This document shows positions 1 to 11,709 of a DNA stretch of 64,000 nt, piece after piece. The notes under the pieces are model-generated. The model was not told the DNA's origin and ran no database searches. It saw nothing but the letters and a program-made list of their open reading frames with translations. How positions within the stretch are numbered: position 1 is the first letter of the stretch; every line of letters begins with the position of its first letter. The translations under genes and the position numbers were made by a program. Source of the stretch: Sphaerulina vaccinii (lineage: Eukaryota; Ascomycota; Dothideomycetes; Mycosphaerellales; Mycosphaerellaceae); contig JAKUDP010000003.1 in assembly GCA_022570795.1 (NCBI GenBank), positions 1,054,001 through 1,118,000 on the forward strand, in the 5' to 3' direction.

Positions 1-521
1 TTCGCCGCACAACTCAACTACGCCCTTGCGAACGCAGCAATTGCCGGCTGGGACTCAAAGTCTTTCTACGACAGTTGGAGACCAGTCACAGCCATCCGAC
101 GCACTGACATCTGGCTTCCATCGGGCAACAATGTTTCGGATCCGAGCTGGACGCCGCTATTGACTCCTACGCCAAATCACCAAGAGTACACTTCGACACA
201 TGCGTGTTTTGGAGGCGCTGCAGCAGCTGTATTTAAAGCGTGGAATAATGGTTCTGATGCGATTGATATTCTTCAGAGTACGAATATCACGGGAAGAGGG
301 ATTGTAACTAGGCCGTATACGAGCCTTCAGCAGGCTGTCAAGGATAATGGTGTTAGTAGGATCTTTGGTGGTGTAAGTTCTTTTTCGTTTTGATGTGAGG
401 CTCAGTGCTGACTTCTTTGCAGATACATTTCCAATTCGCCTCGGACGTGGGCTCGATCGTGGGCGATGATGTTGGGAAGGCTACTATGGAAGCTTTTGAT
501 TACCGATGGTGGGAGTTCTAG
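1..521 (+). CDS. Vanadium-dependent haloperoxidase-like (PAP2 superfamily), 3' part
   Basis: Only the C-terminal part lies in the window; the gene starts upstream. Exon to 372, intron 373-422 (GTAAGT...TTTGCAG), then a last exon ending in TAG at 519-521. The reading frame shows the signatures of the vanadium chloroperoxidase/PAP2 family: an early WRPVTAIR block, then PNHQEYTSTHACFGG (the P-x-H-x-E-Y-x-S-x-H phosphate/vanadate site), and after the intron SRIFGGVIHFQFASDVG (R-x-x-G-G-x-H, supplying the last Arg and the vanadate-ligand His). These residues all sit in the order the family requires, so an active site looks intact. The family oxidises halides with H2O2; some PAP2 relatives are phosphatases, so the exact activity is inferred. 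Signal peptide and N-terminus cannot be judged. Several codons near 230-360 are T/G-ending, unlike the C-ending start of the segment. Confidence 0.88.
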
Positions 522-584
522 AGTGAGAAGTGGCATCCTGGCCAACCTTCTACTCTCGCTACATACATAACCATCGCCTCGAGC

Positions 585-927
585 TCAGAACGTCTGTTGT
601 CGCCCTCCCTTTCTTGGCTCATTCTTTACATCCTTCCTTCCAAGATGCCCACTATATTCCTCACAGTCGTCCCAGCTGTCCATGCATGCTCTCCTGTGAT
701 CCACGAATTCCATTCTGCCGCAGACGTAGTCGCCGCACTCGTCGCACCAGAACTCAGTGTTGGGGTCAGTCCTGCCCTTGTGCGGGTCGCGAATGTGTTT
801 CTCCAGTTGTTTTACGGTGTCGAAGAATCTGCCGCAGCTGGGATCGTGTGACAAACTGTGCGGCCATGAAGTAGGAGCAGTCCCACATCTCGCTCAGTGA
901 AAAATTCATATTTGTGTTTGTGCTCAT
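585..927 (-). pseudogene. C2H2-type zinc-finger ORF with probable frame break
   Basis: On the minus strand the frame ending at 585 encodes a zinc-finger-like stretch: PSCGRFF, then LEKHIRDPH, then WCDECGDYVCGR and DHRRAC, spaced like one C2H2 finger plus a second Cys-rich finger. The frame is stopped just upstream (TGA near 890), and the first finger lacks its leading Cys. The only plausible start, ATG at 927 (MSTNTNMNFSLSE), is in another frame that runs into the finger region near 850. No GT-AG intron of normal length would join the two. I therefore read it as a frameshifted relic, but an unrecognised exon structure is possible. No function beyond putative nucleic-acid or protein binding can be given. 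Confidence 0.3.
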
Positions 928-3329
928 GTTGCTAGTTTCGGCGTAGAACTCGGGAGGAGTCTGGTCCCGGACGAATTCGGGTTTGGTGGTATACGGATAT
1001 GTGCTGATTCGATGATTTTTGTCTATTGTGGTGGCGTTCCGTTCTGAGTTGATGGTCCGGCCAAGATGCTCTGTGCTATGTTCGAGGTGTAAGAGATGCT
1101 GTGATATGTCAAGAACTTTTGTAGCGCATTTCGGATACTTGTATGCTGCTCGACTCGAAAAACGAAGCAGTTCCAGATCCAAGTCATGTAACATGACTTA
1201 AACATATGTTTTCGACTTAGGATATACAATGCGTGCTCGGATCTGTTTGATGCTGAGGTTCAAGGGCTGGAATTGGACTGCGTTCAATGATTAGTGTCAT
1301 CTCTAGACAATGTCACTCCCATGACCAGATACCACCAAGTGACCCATGCTCTGCGCTTCTGTATAGTATTCAATGCTCCCATGCATTCCTTCATCATCAG
1401 CGAAGTCCAGCGTCACAGCTGCGAGGTGGAGCGTAGAACAGCAGAGCAAAGCCAAATGCTCTACAAAGCTTGGAAGGACTATGCACTTAAAAGCTGCGGC
1501 TGCAACGCATGGTGGCGACCCTGAGCATTGATTGTTCCGAGATGAAGGATGTCTCTTGCGCGAAACTACCGGTGCGTGAGACATGCCCTGGTTCAGCCTG
1601 AGTGACAAGTCTTGCTAGCCATATAGGAGCGAGTTCTCGAGCTCTGACGATCAGTAGACAAAGGTGAAGCCTTCTGTACAACCCCAAGCTTTCAGCTCGA
1701 TCCAGCCTCAGCTCTCGTTCGTGGCATATGTCAACTCGGCTGGCTGCATCAGCTCGGTATAGACATAGCCCGTGTCGTTCATGGGTAAGGAGTCCTTCTC
1801 CCCGCCCGCACGCGCGGCTTACCGGTCGAGCTCTTCACATCCCATGTGTAGATGCGTGAAGGTGGTACGGCAAGTACGGCAAGCCAGGATCTCGGAGAGT
1901 GGTACGGAGAGCCAGGGATCTCGGAGGAACGATTGGAGTACAGCAAGGCACCTGTACACGAGGTACAAATGTACCTTATGCAAGATCTTTCGATCAGCTG
2001 AAAGACTTGGCGGAAGAAGAACACTGGTAGTGGCCGGTCAAGGTGGCGCCGTTGGTCGCACGACATGGTGAAGTGGGAGACTTCATTGATGTCTTCGATG
2101 ACAAGGCTTGGTTGGTTTCGTCTACTTGCAGCTTGACCGGCATGCCGTAGAGCCGTGGGTATGTACTGGATTAGAACGTAGTGGTTGCGACCCGGGCATA
2201 TCGGAGCTGGCTGGTCGAAGTTCTGTTCGCAGATGTAAGCATTGAGTTTCAATGTGGCACGAGATCAGCTAGCTTTTTCTGCACCTGTTGTCGTTGCCTC
2301 TTGTCTTTCGCTTATCGGACACTTGCAGATGCCAGAGGACATGTGGCAGACCTTCAGGGGAGTAAGTCTACTGCAAGAGTAATCGAATTCGAACAAGCCG
2401 GATGAAGGCGATTTCGCCGTCTCAATTAGACCTTCCAATCATTGTCGTACCGAACATCTTTCGCAGGCTAGATTCTGCTTCATGCGTCTTGCCAGCACAC
2501 AAGGTATGTTCCTATTAGCTCCAGCTGTCATTGGGCTTTCGTTGCTTTCGTCCTGGAGACGCTGCCGCCAAATGCCGCTGTCCGCTGTCTCGTCCAGCTA
2601 CAAGCTGCAGACAACTTCTTTGGCGCGAACAATTCGGTTTACAGCGTCCATGGGTTTGCTCGCCCGATTGGTTCCGAATGCTGCTCTCCGGCAAGCCGTG
2701 TATACTTTGGAGAAACTGCCCACGCCTTGATGATGAGAATGTGTAAAGACATAGGTGCTTTCGTGGAAGGACAAGCGTGGGTGTAGTCAAGCCACGCCGT
2801 CGCACCACGGCCGCCAGATCCCATTCATGATGACAGGAGGTGGAGTCGTGGAAGAGAAACAAGAAGGAAGTAAGTGTCACGAGACGAAAGAAAAGAGAGT
2901 TCCGCTTGTAGCCTTGATGCTGGTTGAAATGGTAACCGCAGAGTGACGTTTACGCTAGTCTAGTCCTAGTCGAATCGCATGTGCTTGGATAGAAACACCC
3001 CTCCTCTGTTTCTTCTTATTATGCCGACGAGCAGCAAAACAAAGCACAACACCTCGACTTCTACAGGACTGCGCCTCTTCTCTCAACCGACTCTTCCTTC
3101 TCCGCCACCCTCACCGCTCACTCACTCCACACCTCTTCCACTACTCTTCCACTACTCATCCAATCAGGGTTCTGAGTTCAGTACCTGCATGATTGTATGT
3201 CTCAGCTGCTTCACGTGCCTGCGAAATTGCCCGCTGACTTGAAGGTTGTTCTAGTGCGCCAGCCTTCGCCATATATCGCCTTGACCTTCCCCTCTACTCT
3301 ACCAGAACATATTCTCTCAGACTTCAACC
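928..3329. other. 2.4-kb stretch without a convincing gene
   Basis: Only short scattered open frames are present. The longest, on the minus strand at 1779-2252, includes natural-looking pieces such as PRLYGMPVKLQVDET and LVIEDINEVSHFTMSCDQ but in different frames, so it may be a decayed gene that I cannot identify. Short imperfect direct repeats (ccagggatctcggag-like, about 1880-1925) sit inside it. 3000-3329 is CT-rich and is probably the promoter and 5' UTR of the next gene. Confidence 0.4.
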
Positions 3330-4265
3330 ATGGCTCAGACTGCTCCTCTTCAGCATTCGCCCGGCTCGGTGCCTAAGAGGCCCAAGGGTATGATGTGCTG
3401 CTGAGCTACAAACGAACAGAATTGACTGATATGCTGTTTGTAGGTATCTTGAAGAACTCAGCCTCGTACCAGAACACATCACCAGACGCTCGTGTCAGCC
3501 CCACACACGAACGACCCAGCTTCAGCAACAACGATGCTACAGCCGACGAGTCACGACCGGGGATGCCTCCGCGCGAAATGTCCGAGAAGGAGATCACCCA
3601 GATGAATACAGAAGCCAACGCAGGAGCACACCGGCGCACGAGCAGCAACAATCAGCGTGGGAGCATTGGTCGACGAAACTCATCTCAAGCAGGTGCGAGC
3701 ACGAATGGTGACCATCCACAAGACGGCGAACAGAGGCTCAAGTGGGACGAGGCCAACCTGTACTTGAATGAAGGCCAGATGGGCGGCAAGATGAAGATTG
3801 ATGAGCCCAAGACACCGTTTGCCAGCCGATACGACCCTGCTGAAGATGAGGATGAGATTGAGAACATCAATGCTCAAGAGCTTGCAGTAGACGAACTAGA
3901 CATGAAGCCTCGTGCGCGCAAGTCTTCGGGTTCACGAGCCAAAGAAGGCGACATTCCCGACATTGATCTTGGTGAGCCAGAGATGGACCCCTCTGCACGC
4001 CGCGAAAGTGATTCAGAGCGAAGAGTTCACGTCGATCCGGATGAGATGGACCACGATGGCGGTAGCCACGGTGAGCACGATGAGTCGAATATGTCTCACG
4101 AAGAGCGAGAGAAGCACCACAAGTTCGAGGAGATGCGGAAGAAGCATTACGAGATGAAGAACATCAAGAACTTGCTAGGGTTGGTAACACCACTTTCTCC
4201 TATCATCAGTCCTGATACTGACAGCTAGCAGTCATCCCGAAGAGCTTGATATCGATGATGAGTAG
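3330..4265 (+). CDS. GLC8: Protein phosphatase inhibitor 2 (IPP-2/Glc8 family)
   Basis: Three exons, 3330-3387, 3444-4179 and 4232-4265, give 275 aa. Introns 3388-3443 and 4180-4231 both have GT...AG ends, and removing them restores the family signature across each junction. The N-terminus reads PKRPKGILKNS, the K-G-I-L-K motif that docks protein phosphatase 1. The centre has RLKWDEANLYLNEGQ followed by KIDEPKTPFASRYDP, where the TP threonine matches the regulatory phosphosite of IPP-2/Glc8. The C-terminus has the helix KKHYEMKNIKNLLGHPEELD. These proteins bind and tune PP1 (Glc7 in yeast) in cytosol and nucleus. The linker is acidic and Ser-rich, and at 275 aa the protein is longer than yeast Glc8 (229 aa) mainly because of it. 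The identification is firm; phosphorylation control is inferred from the family. Confidence 0.92.
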
Positions 4266-5126
4266 CATGAGTAACGAGATGATAACGAAGCATAGCGTCG
4301 ATTCGAGGGCAGATCTTTTGCGATCTCCATTTTCGCGGCGTTTGATGATGACGAGCATTGGATTGGCGCAGAAGTCAACTGCCGATGGAACATAAGAGCA
4401 GGCACACACATCACGATTGTATCAAGACTTTCGGCTGGTCAATGTAGCCCAAGTATACTTTTCGGACTGGCACAAGAAAGAGGAGACGAAGAGACAAATG
4501 CTTGTAAGTTCTTGCTAAGTTTTGCTGATGATTGTTGCAGGGAGACGAGAGCTCCGTTACGAGACCAGATCTGCCGGTCTTCCCACGATAATCCTGGCAT
4601 ATTCGCACATGCTTGACCCTCGGTCACACGAGCATTTCACGGAGTCTATGACAGCTTGTGTACGCTATCGTATACTGGCCAAGGAGAAATGCAAGTATGC
4701 CGGGTACTATACGCGAAGCCGTGTCCGGATGTCAGCGTGTCGCAGAAGCACACAAGCGACCGCTTGGCAATTCGCTCGAAACAGCCTTACCAGATTTCGC
4801 TTCATCTATCTGCCGCACATCAGCCACTGTCCCTACAATGAGACGAAGATGCTATGTTCCAGGCGCCTGTGTGTATCGATGCTCAATTTACCTCGTGCTA
4901 TCTCGTGTCTGGCATGCTCTCCATGCGACTGTCAATGATGGACCAACCAGGAGCGAACTGGATGTAATCTACTATATCTTCTGGCGAGGAGTCTGGTAAG
5001 TCTTCACAGCATAGCTGTTGGTCTTGCATCAACTCTGCTCTATCAGAGCGTCCATTCTTTCATCCAACTTCAGTCCTTCATTTCAGTGCAGCGCACCAAG
5101 CCTCCAGGCGAGGCTCCCAATCCACA
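4266..5126. other. Intergenic region upstream of cellobiose dehydrogenase
   Basis: About 860 bp holding the 3' UTR of the phosphatase inhibitor and the promoter of the next gene. Short open frames here have no recognisable motif. No clear TATA box or repeat was found. Confidence 0.5.
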
Positions 5127-7565
5127 ATGAAGCTCTCTTGCATAACAACAGCAATTGCGTACACATCTACAGCACTCGCTCAGACATTCTCTTCCTACAC
5201 GGATGACAATGGCATCGTTCTCTGGCAGAACACATGGGACAGCCAGATCGGAGCTGGAAATGCTCAATGGGGTTTGGCTCTACCATCCGCGAACTCGAGC
5301 GACTACACGAACGAGTACATTGGCCGGGTTGTTGCTCCTATACCAGAGACAGGAACCTGGCTCGGCATATCACACAGCTCTGGCATGACAAGCTCGCTGC
5401 TCCTTCTCACTTGGGTCAACGGCGACGAGGTCATGACATCTTTCCGCTATGCTTCAGGATACGTCGAACCGAGCGTCTACACTGGCAACGCTTCGCTCTC
5501 AGTGATCAGCTCGTTCGTCAATACAACTCACTATGGCTTGACATACAGATGCGAGAACTGCTGGAGCTGGGAACAAGATGGCGTTTCTGGATCACAACCT
5601 CCGAAGACGACGTCTGCAGCAGCACAGCTAATGGGTTGGGCGCACGCTACCACTGCGCCAACAACTCCCGATGAAGCAGACTCTGGCATCGTGCAACACG
5701 CCGCAGATGGTATCATGGCCGCTACAGTCGCGAGCGCTCGAAATGCAGCATACACCTCCTGGATCTCTCTCGCCACAGCAACACCTTCTTCTTCGAACTC
5801 TACTTCAAACAGCACATCTCCCACAGCTACAAACACCTCAAACAGCACAGCCACCTCAACATCTGCCGCGACCTCAACAGCCTCCTGCCTAAGCAACAAC
5901 ACCCTAACATCCGGAGGACAACAAACCTGGGACTACATAATCGTCGGTGCCGGAGCAGGCGGCATACCCCTCTCGGACAAAATCTCCGAGTCAGGCGCTT
6001 CAGTCCTCCTAATCGAAAGAGGACCACCCTCCTCAGCCCGCTGGGGCGGAACTCTCAAACCCGACTGGCTTATAGGATCTAATCTCTCACGCTTCGACGT
6101 CCCAGGTCTCGATAATCAAATCTGGGTCGATTCAGCGGGTATAGCCTGCCCCGACGTCTCCGTAATGGCCGGTTGTGTTCTTGGAGGTGGAACGGCGATT
6201 AATGCTGGATTATGGTGGAAAGCGAATCCGGAGGACTTTGATTATAATTTTCCGGAGGGGTGGAAGAGTAGTGATATGGAGTCTGCGGTGGGTAGGGTGT
6301 TTGATAGGATTCCCTTTACTGATCATCCTAGTATGGATGGGAAGATTTATCAGGGCGAGGGATATGATGTTGTTGCTGGAGCGCTTGATGCGTCAGGTTG
6401 GAAGAATGTTACAGCTGATGAGGTGCCTGGGGAGAAGAATCTGACGTTTTCGAGACCGAATCATATGTTTAGTTATGGAGAACGAGGTGGACCGATGGCG
6501 ACTTATTTGGTTTCTGCGAGTGAGAGGAGTAATTTTCGGCTTGTTACGAATACTTCTATTACAAGGGTCGTGAGGGATGGAGCGAAGGTTACTGGTGTTG
6601 AGGTTGAAGCTTTTGTGGATGGAGGTGTTTGTGGCACGATCAATGCTAAGAATGTCATTTTGAGCGCTGGCGCTTTTGGCACTCCGAAGATTCTGTTTCG
6701 GTCTGGTATTGGACCGAAGGATCAGCTTGAGACTGTGTATGGAGCTGAAGGTGATAAGATGATCAACAGCGAGAGTTGGATCAATCTTCCTGTGGGGCAG
6801 AACTTGGACGACCATACCTCGACAGACATTGTTATTACGCATCCTAATGTGACGGCGTACGACTTCTATGGCTGTTATACGGACCCCATTGCAGCCGACA
6901 CGGAACTGTATCTCGACAGCAGGAGTGGTATTCTGGCACAGTCTGCGCCGAATCTGCTGGCCAATTTCTGGCAAGAGGTCGTCGGCTCGGACGGCATTAC
7001 TCGACAGCTTCAGTACACTGCTCGCGTGGAGTCGAGCCACGACATCACCAGCAACCACTCGATCTCGATAACGCAGTATCTAGGGCGTGGCTCGACCGGA
7101 CGTGGCGTGACTACCATTACAGCAGGCTTGAACATGGTCGTCTCGGAAGTTCCGTACCCCAGCGGTGGGGACGATGTTGCCGCGATCAAGATTGGGATAG
7201 AGTCTCTGCTTTCCGCGTTGTCAATCGACTCCTCGATTGAAGTGGTATATCCTGTGCTGAGCAACACAACGATCGACTCTTGGCTGGCAGACTATCCGGT
7301 CACGACCTCTTCGCGCTCGGCAAACCACTGGATGGGCACTGCTAAGATGGGCCTGGACTCTGGTCTGGTAGACAACGGCACAGCTGTAGTCGATACAAAC
7401 ACGAAGGTCTATGGCATGGACAATCTCTTCGTCGTGGATGCTTCGGTGTTTCCTGGAATGGTATCGACGAACCCTTCGGCACTGATTGTGGCCGTGGCAG
7501 AGCATGCTTCTGAGAAGATCCTGGCTCTCAGTTCTTCCTCCAGATCGAACAGCACTACTACTTGA
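5127..7565 (+). CDS. Cellobiose dehydrogenase (cytochrome AA8 + GMC flavodehydrogenase AA3_1)
   Basis: Intronless, 812 aa, secreted: residues 1-18 form a signal peptide (MKLSCITTAIAYTSTALA). Residues about 20-210 are a heme b cytochrome domain; Met87 (SHSSGMTSS) and His191 (GIVQHAADG) fit the axial Met/His ligands of this domain. A Ser/Thr/Asn-rich linker follows (about 212-250). The flavin domain starts with the FAD-binding DYIIVGAGAGGIPLS and LLIERG, has AGCVLGGGTAINAG, and ends with the catalytic pair His734 (NHWMGTAKMG) and Asn782 (STNPSALIVAVAEH). The enzyme oxidises cellobiose to its lactone and passes electrons through the heme to lytic polysaccharide monooxygenases. There is no C-terminal CBM1; the protein ends in a Ser/Thr tail, as in class IIA-type ascomycete enzymes. 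Codon style changes abruptly between about 6175 and 6770 (see findings). Confidence 0.95.
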   Translation: MKLSCITTAIAYTSTALAQTFSSYTDDNGIVLWQNTWDSQIGAGNAQWGLALPSANSSDYTNEYIGRVVAPIPETGTWLGISHSSGMTSSLLLLTWVNGDEVMTSFRYASGYVEPSVYTGNASLSVISSFVNTTHYGLTYRCENCWSWEQDGVSGSQPPKTTSAAAQLMGWAHATTAPTTPDEADSGIVQHAADGIMAATVASARNAAYTSWISLATATPSSSNSTSNSTSPTATNTSNSTATSTSAATSTASCLSNNTLTSGGQQTWDYIIVGAGAGGIPLSDKISESGASVLLIERGPPSSARWGGTLKPDWLIGSNLSRFDVPGLDNQIWVDSAGIACPDVSVMAGCVLGGGTAINAGLWWKANPEDFDYNFPEGWKSSDMESAVGRVFDRIPFTDHPSMDGKIYQGEGYDVVAGALDASGWKNVTADEVPGEKNLTFSRPNHMFSYGERGGPMATYLVSASERSNFRLVTNTSITRVVRDGAKVTGVEVEAFVDGGVCGTINAKNVILSAGAFGTPKILFRSGIGPKDQLETVYGAEGDKMINSESWINLPVGQNLDDHTSTDIVITHPNVTAYDFYGCYTDPIAADTELYLDSRSGILAQSAPNLLANFWQEVVGSDGITRQLQYTARVESSHDITSNHSISITQYLGRGSTGRGVTTITAGLNMVVSEVPYPSGGDDVAAIKIGIESLLSALSIDSSIEVVYPVLSNTTIDSWLADYPVTTSSRSANHWMGTAKMGLDSGLVDNGTAVVDTNTKVYGMDNLFVVDASVFPGMVSTNPSALIVAVAEHASEKILALSSSSRSNSTTT

Positions 7566-9650
7566 GTAGTGTGGGAGTAGTGGCAATTCGTCGCGGAGGT
7601 GGTGCTGTTCAGTCGTTTAGTGGTAGTTGTACGAGTAGTTCGAGCTAGCTTGCCCCTGTTCATGAATGTACCTCTGCAACATCGATGGGTGGCACTGCAG
7701 TCTTCAGCGTTCCTGCTGTGCTATCTAGCACAGCACCATATAGTGGGATGGGAGGCGACAACTCCGGTGTGGCTGCTGTGGTTCAGCAATGTAGACTTCA
7801 CCGGGCCAACGACTTGCGTGAATGCATTGCTGTTCCATCGGGATGAGTAGGAGCGTGTTATGCCAGGATAGGAAGGATATGAGCCAGCAGGGCAGGTATC
7901 CAACGTGGTAGCTTGATAGGCATGCGATCGAGCGGAGATGTATATAGGCTGTTGTCTGGATATACTTTCCAATCCTGCTGAAGCTTCTTTGGACTTCAGG
8001 TAGTCTGTATGCAAGTAAGTCGGATTTCCTGTCTTGGTCGTACTTGCCTTTGTCACACTGCAGCTGTTGAACCTCACGAGCGGACATTTCTCGCTCACGA
8101 TGGGTGCCATATCTGCACGCCTGATAGTATCATGCATCGCACATCGCCTCAACAACCAAGCCAAGTGCTAGTAGTTAGTAGTTAGTAGTACATGTCGCCT
8201 ACCGCGCATTGGCATCTCTCAAACGTCAACCCACGCTTTCGTCATGTTCAACCTTGTATGGAATCCTGGCTTGGTGCCGATGTGCTGGTATCGTTGTCCG
8301 CTCGTAACCGAGAACAGCCGCAACGTGATGAGGCGCGTTACGCGTCTTTGCCTGTTCCTGTAGGAGATCGGAGATTGAGAATTGTGCTAATGCAGTCTAG
8401 CGAGCTGCTATCGGGCTTCTGAGAGTCTCAGCAAGGTGTCTGATCCTGCTTCATGCTGTGCCGTTCTCCAGACAGTGGCGGACTCATGTCGGTGGTTGTT
8501 TGGAGTCGGACGAGAAAGACAGCGTGAAGTTCCTGTGCGCGTGCTCAAAGTGGGCCTCCGCGTCGACGATGAGCTTTGGGCAGGAGCTGCTCAATGTGGG
8601 TTTTGCCCCTCATGTTTCAACCAACATCGAGCATTCCACATCTCATGGTCAACAACGACATCTCCCATGACGTGAGCCACCAACACTGCCATCGAGATCA
8701 TGCAGGCAGCTGCTTCTGTCGATTGTCCTCATGGAAATGGTCATCAGGACAGAGTTACCACCCCGATGGAGATGATGGCTGAAGTAAGCAGTGATTTCTC
8801 ACGAAGCTCCTGCTATCCACCAACTGGTCTCGTCGGCGGCATGGCCAACCTTAGCAGCCACCTCCACAGGACTCGGCCGATCGCGGGAACGGTCGATATA
8901 GGTGTGCGTTTCCTGCTGCTGCACGCTATAAGGTGAGTCGAGTTGTCTACTAGCAATTGCTCCAAGACATTGCCAGTATCCGCAATTCAGACGGAATTGT
9001 CCCATCCTAATATATACATACCTGGAGCGGCCCGTGCATGCAACAGACATCCCACGCTGCAGGTCACTTTGCATGCACGACACGCATTATTGGCGAGGAA
9101 GGGTGAGCATCAACCACAGACCACCTGCTCTTGCATGAGAGCTTACAAGGTGAGGGAGCAAAGCAACACATCCCACGCCCATCTGCAGGTCGCCGGGAAT
9201 CTGGGGCAGCAACCTGGCGTGCAGGCGCGTACATTCTGGCCCACATCATACGCTGCCACACGGGTCCACGACATCTTCAACACCTTGCGGCTGGACTGTT
9301 GTGACGTCTGATCACTCTCGGTTGCGCCGTTCTGCTGGAGATCAGCCAAAGCATCTATCCGGCATATATACACAGCTGGGACTCAGGCCGGGACACATTT
9401 TCATCGATTCACGACGGGCAAGTTATATAGGGCTGGTCTAGAAGAGCGTCCTACCATTGATATCTGTGTGCATTGTTGATGCAATGCACTTTCAATCAGT
9501 CATTATTGCAGAATATCCATTACTTACCAGTGGAAAACGTGAATCGTTAAGAAGCGTCCACAAGAGTGACTCAGAAGTCACGCCCTGTGTCAACACATAT
9601 CCAATACCAAGGCAGGAGATCGAAAGACATCGACACTATCCCATAACTCT
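7566..9650. other. 2.1-kb gene-poor stretch
   Basis: No open frame has a recognisable domain or codon pattern like the neighbours. There are short related segments near 9046 and 9167 (both contain catcccacgc followed by gcaggtc) and a small GTAGTTA triplication near 8168-8190. The last few hundred bases must hold the promoter of the ACT-domain gene. Confidence 0.4.
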
Positions 9651-10933
9651 ATGGGTCAGCCAATTCCAGAGTCGAGTACTCTGCTCAATGCCAACATCGA
9701 CTTTTTGGTAAGCTATGCCGTAGACTATCGAGAGCCCGCGCTAATGTGAAGCAGAGGACACATCTTGCCATCATTCACATACCGACATCAGCATATCCAC
9801 TGTTCCTACAGCCCATACTAGCTCTGCTACTACACAACAACCTACGAGACGAAGATGGGGCGGTAATACCACCGCATCGTCCTTGGAACTACTGGTTGCC
9901 ATTCGTCAATGTTTCGATCACGCCGAACGAGTGCTCGATCGTCTGCCCGCGAGAAGAAGCCACAGCACTATTTCAGCCATTGATCGCCTCTCTCAGCACG
10001 GAACTGCAGACACAAGTGTCAATCAGCGACGAGGACTACTCAGCAATCACAATTGGCGGAGAAGGGCTCGAAGCGGGACAGAGAGTGCTAGACCTAACCA
10101 GCCCGCTCGCTTTGGCTGGCATTCCAATATTTTTCATCACATCCTACTACTCAGACTTCATCCTTGTGCCATTCAGCTCCAGGCCTAAAGTCATCAAGGC
10201 GCTCGAAGAACGAGGCTTTGTCTTCGAGGCCGACAGCGAAGATGGCGAAGCAGGACATATGACGAATCCAGCATCACCACTGTTGAACTCACATGCTCGA
10301 CAAGGATCTTCTTCTTCAAGCTCGGATGGCTTTGGCTTTGGCTTCAGCAGCATCCCTGTCACACCTCATACTCCGCCTCCCACTACGATATCCGACTTGC
10401 AGATCAGAACGTTCAAGATTCTTGCTCGCAACAACATCACACCCTTGGTTGATCCGACAATCGAGCTCGTCACATGTGCTGGCCTCAAAGACAGTACTCC
10501 AGGCTCATCGGCAAGCAATTTCACCCAAGGAAAGCTGGACGTCGGTATCGCGAAATGCTTGACGGCATATCCGCCACCGAAATTCTTCTCAATCACACTG
10601 ACAGACACTGAGTCTGCCTCATTCACATTGGAGAAGCGCCTTCTACAACATTTCCCAGACGAAGGACAGGATATCTTGCTGGGTACCATGGCACCAGAAC
10701 AGATACCTATCACGCTTGACTTACAAGATCTGCCTCTGGAAAGCACAGGCATTGTCTGTGGCGTATCCAGTCGGCTTACTGATGGCATGAAAGGCCGAAT
10801 AGGGAGAGAGATGTTCAATATGAGCTACTTGAGTACGAGTCGGGCGGGACATGTCATTGTGTATGAGGATGAGCTGGAAGATGCTATGGAAGCGTTGAGA
10901 GGTGCGCAACAAAATGGTGCGGGAAGTCATTGA
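9651..10933 (+). CDS. ACT-domain protein (CASTOR-like amino-acid-sensor fold)
   Basis: Two exons, 9651-9707 and 9755-10933, intron 9708-9754 (GTAAGC...GCAG), 411 aa. ATG 9651 is chosen because it gives the natural joined N-terminus SSTLLNANIDFL-RTHLAIIHIP and the frame is kept. The N-terminal third resembles fungal proteins with a paired ACT domain related to animal CASTOR: WNYWLPFVNVSITPNECSIV, and LAGIPIFFITSYYSDFILVPF with the I-P-I-F-F-I-T-S-Y-x-S-D pattern that lines amino-acid pockets in ACT7-type domains. A Ser/Gly-rich segment (about 190-215) separates it from a second half. No catalytic motif is seen. By analogy it may sense amino acids for TOR or another pathway; that is inference only. 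Confidence 0.78.
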
Positions 10934-11108
10934 TTCAGTACAAAAGTTTATTAGGTCTCTTCAACTTTCCAGATTCGATTCACTTAATGTCTGCATCTTT
11001 CTTCGCTATACACCAAGTTTATACGAAAGCCACACGACCTGCTATGCTCTATTCTGATGGCAGTGTTCACGAACATACTCTGCTGCTGCCTTGCCTGCGC
11101 CTTCACTC

Positions 11109-11476
11109 TTACTCTGCCCCGTGTTTGACGAGCTTCTGTCCACAGATTCTCACCAGAACCACGACAACCCCCACTGCAGCCACAACGTGAGCGATTTTAT
11201 GCAGGAGCTTGATCTTTGGGTTTAGCATGTTGTGATACAGCCAGTCCATAACAGCAAGAGCGACGTAGCTCAAGATGCCGAAGAAGATTGCGGGGCCTAG
11301 ATCGACCATTCCGTGGAAGTCAAGTGGGCAAAGTGCGATCGAGAATCCCATGGAGATGACAGGGGCGGCAATGTCGACGAAGGTTTTACTGTGCTGGCGC
11401 AGTCGCTGGAAGCTGTGCCGGGATCTGAGGCGGCATTCGTCATGGTGTTGTACCGACGCTGGGTATGATCAGCCAT
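11109..11476 (-). CDS. Small two-helix membrane protein
   Basis: Proposed as two exons, 11454-11476 and 11109-11412, with an intron of only 41 nt (11413-11453, GTACAA...CACAG), giving 108 aa. The downstream exon is clearly hydrophobic in one frame: TFVDIAAPVISMGFSIALC, LGPAIFFGILSYVALAVMDW, then after a loop AHVVAAVGVVVVLVRI. It ends KLVKHGAE. Two to three membrane helices with a small basic loop suggest an organelle or ER membrane protein. A TATATAAG box lies at 11522-11529, about 50 bp upstream of the proposed ATG. The intron is short, so the first exon is uncertain; the frame downstream is not. I do not recognise the family. Confidence 0.5.
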
Positions 11477-11709
11477 TCTGGCAGGCCTTGTCAGTGAGAG
11501 AAGGAAGAGGCTCAGTGAATAATATATAAGCCGGTTCGGGAGAGAACATGGCAAACACGAGCTCTTCTCGTTCGTAAAATCTGAGACAGAGACTTCTGGC
11601 AGGCACTCGTACCATCGAGATTTGAGTACGGTGCTCACTGTATGACCACTCTCGCGCTCTTCGCAACAGCAGCGGCTTTGAAAGCGGCCCATGCTTCAGC
11701 AGAATATTC

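Noticed and set aside
1303..1608. 101-aa minus-strand frame
   Set aside because: No family pattern; overlaps other random frames in a gene-poor stretch.
7721..8164. 147-aa minus-strand frame downstream of cellobiose dehydrogenase
   Set aside because: No recognisable motif and codon pattern unlike neighbouring genes.
9040..9200. Two similar segments with catcccacgc and gcaggtc
   Set aside because: Match is short and gapped; not enough for a repeat call.
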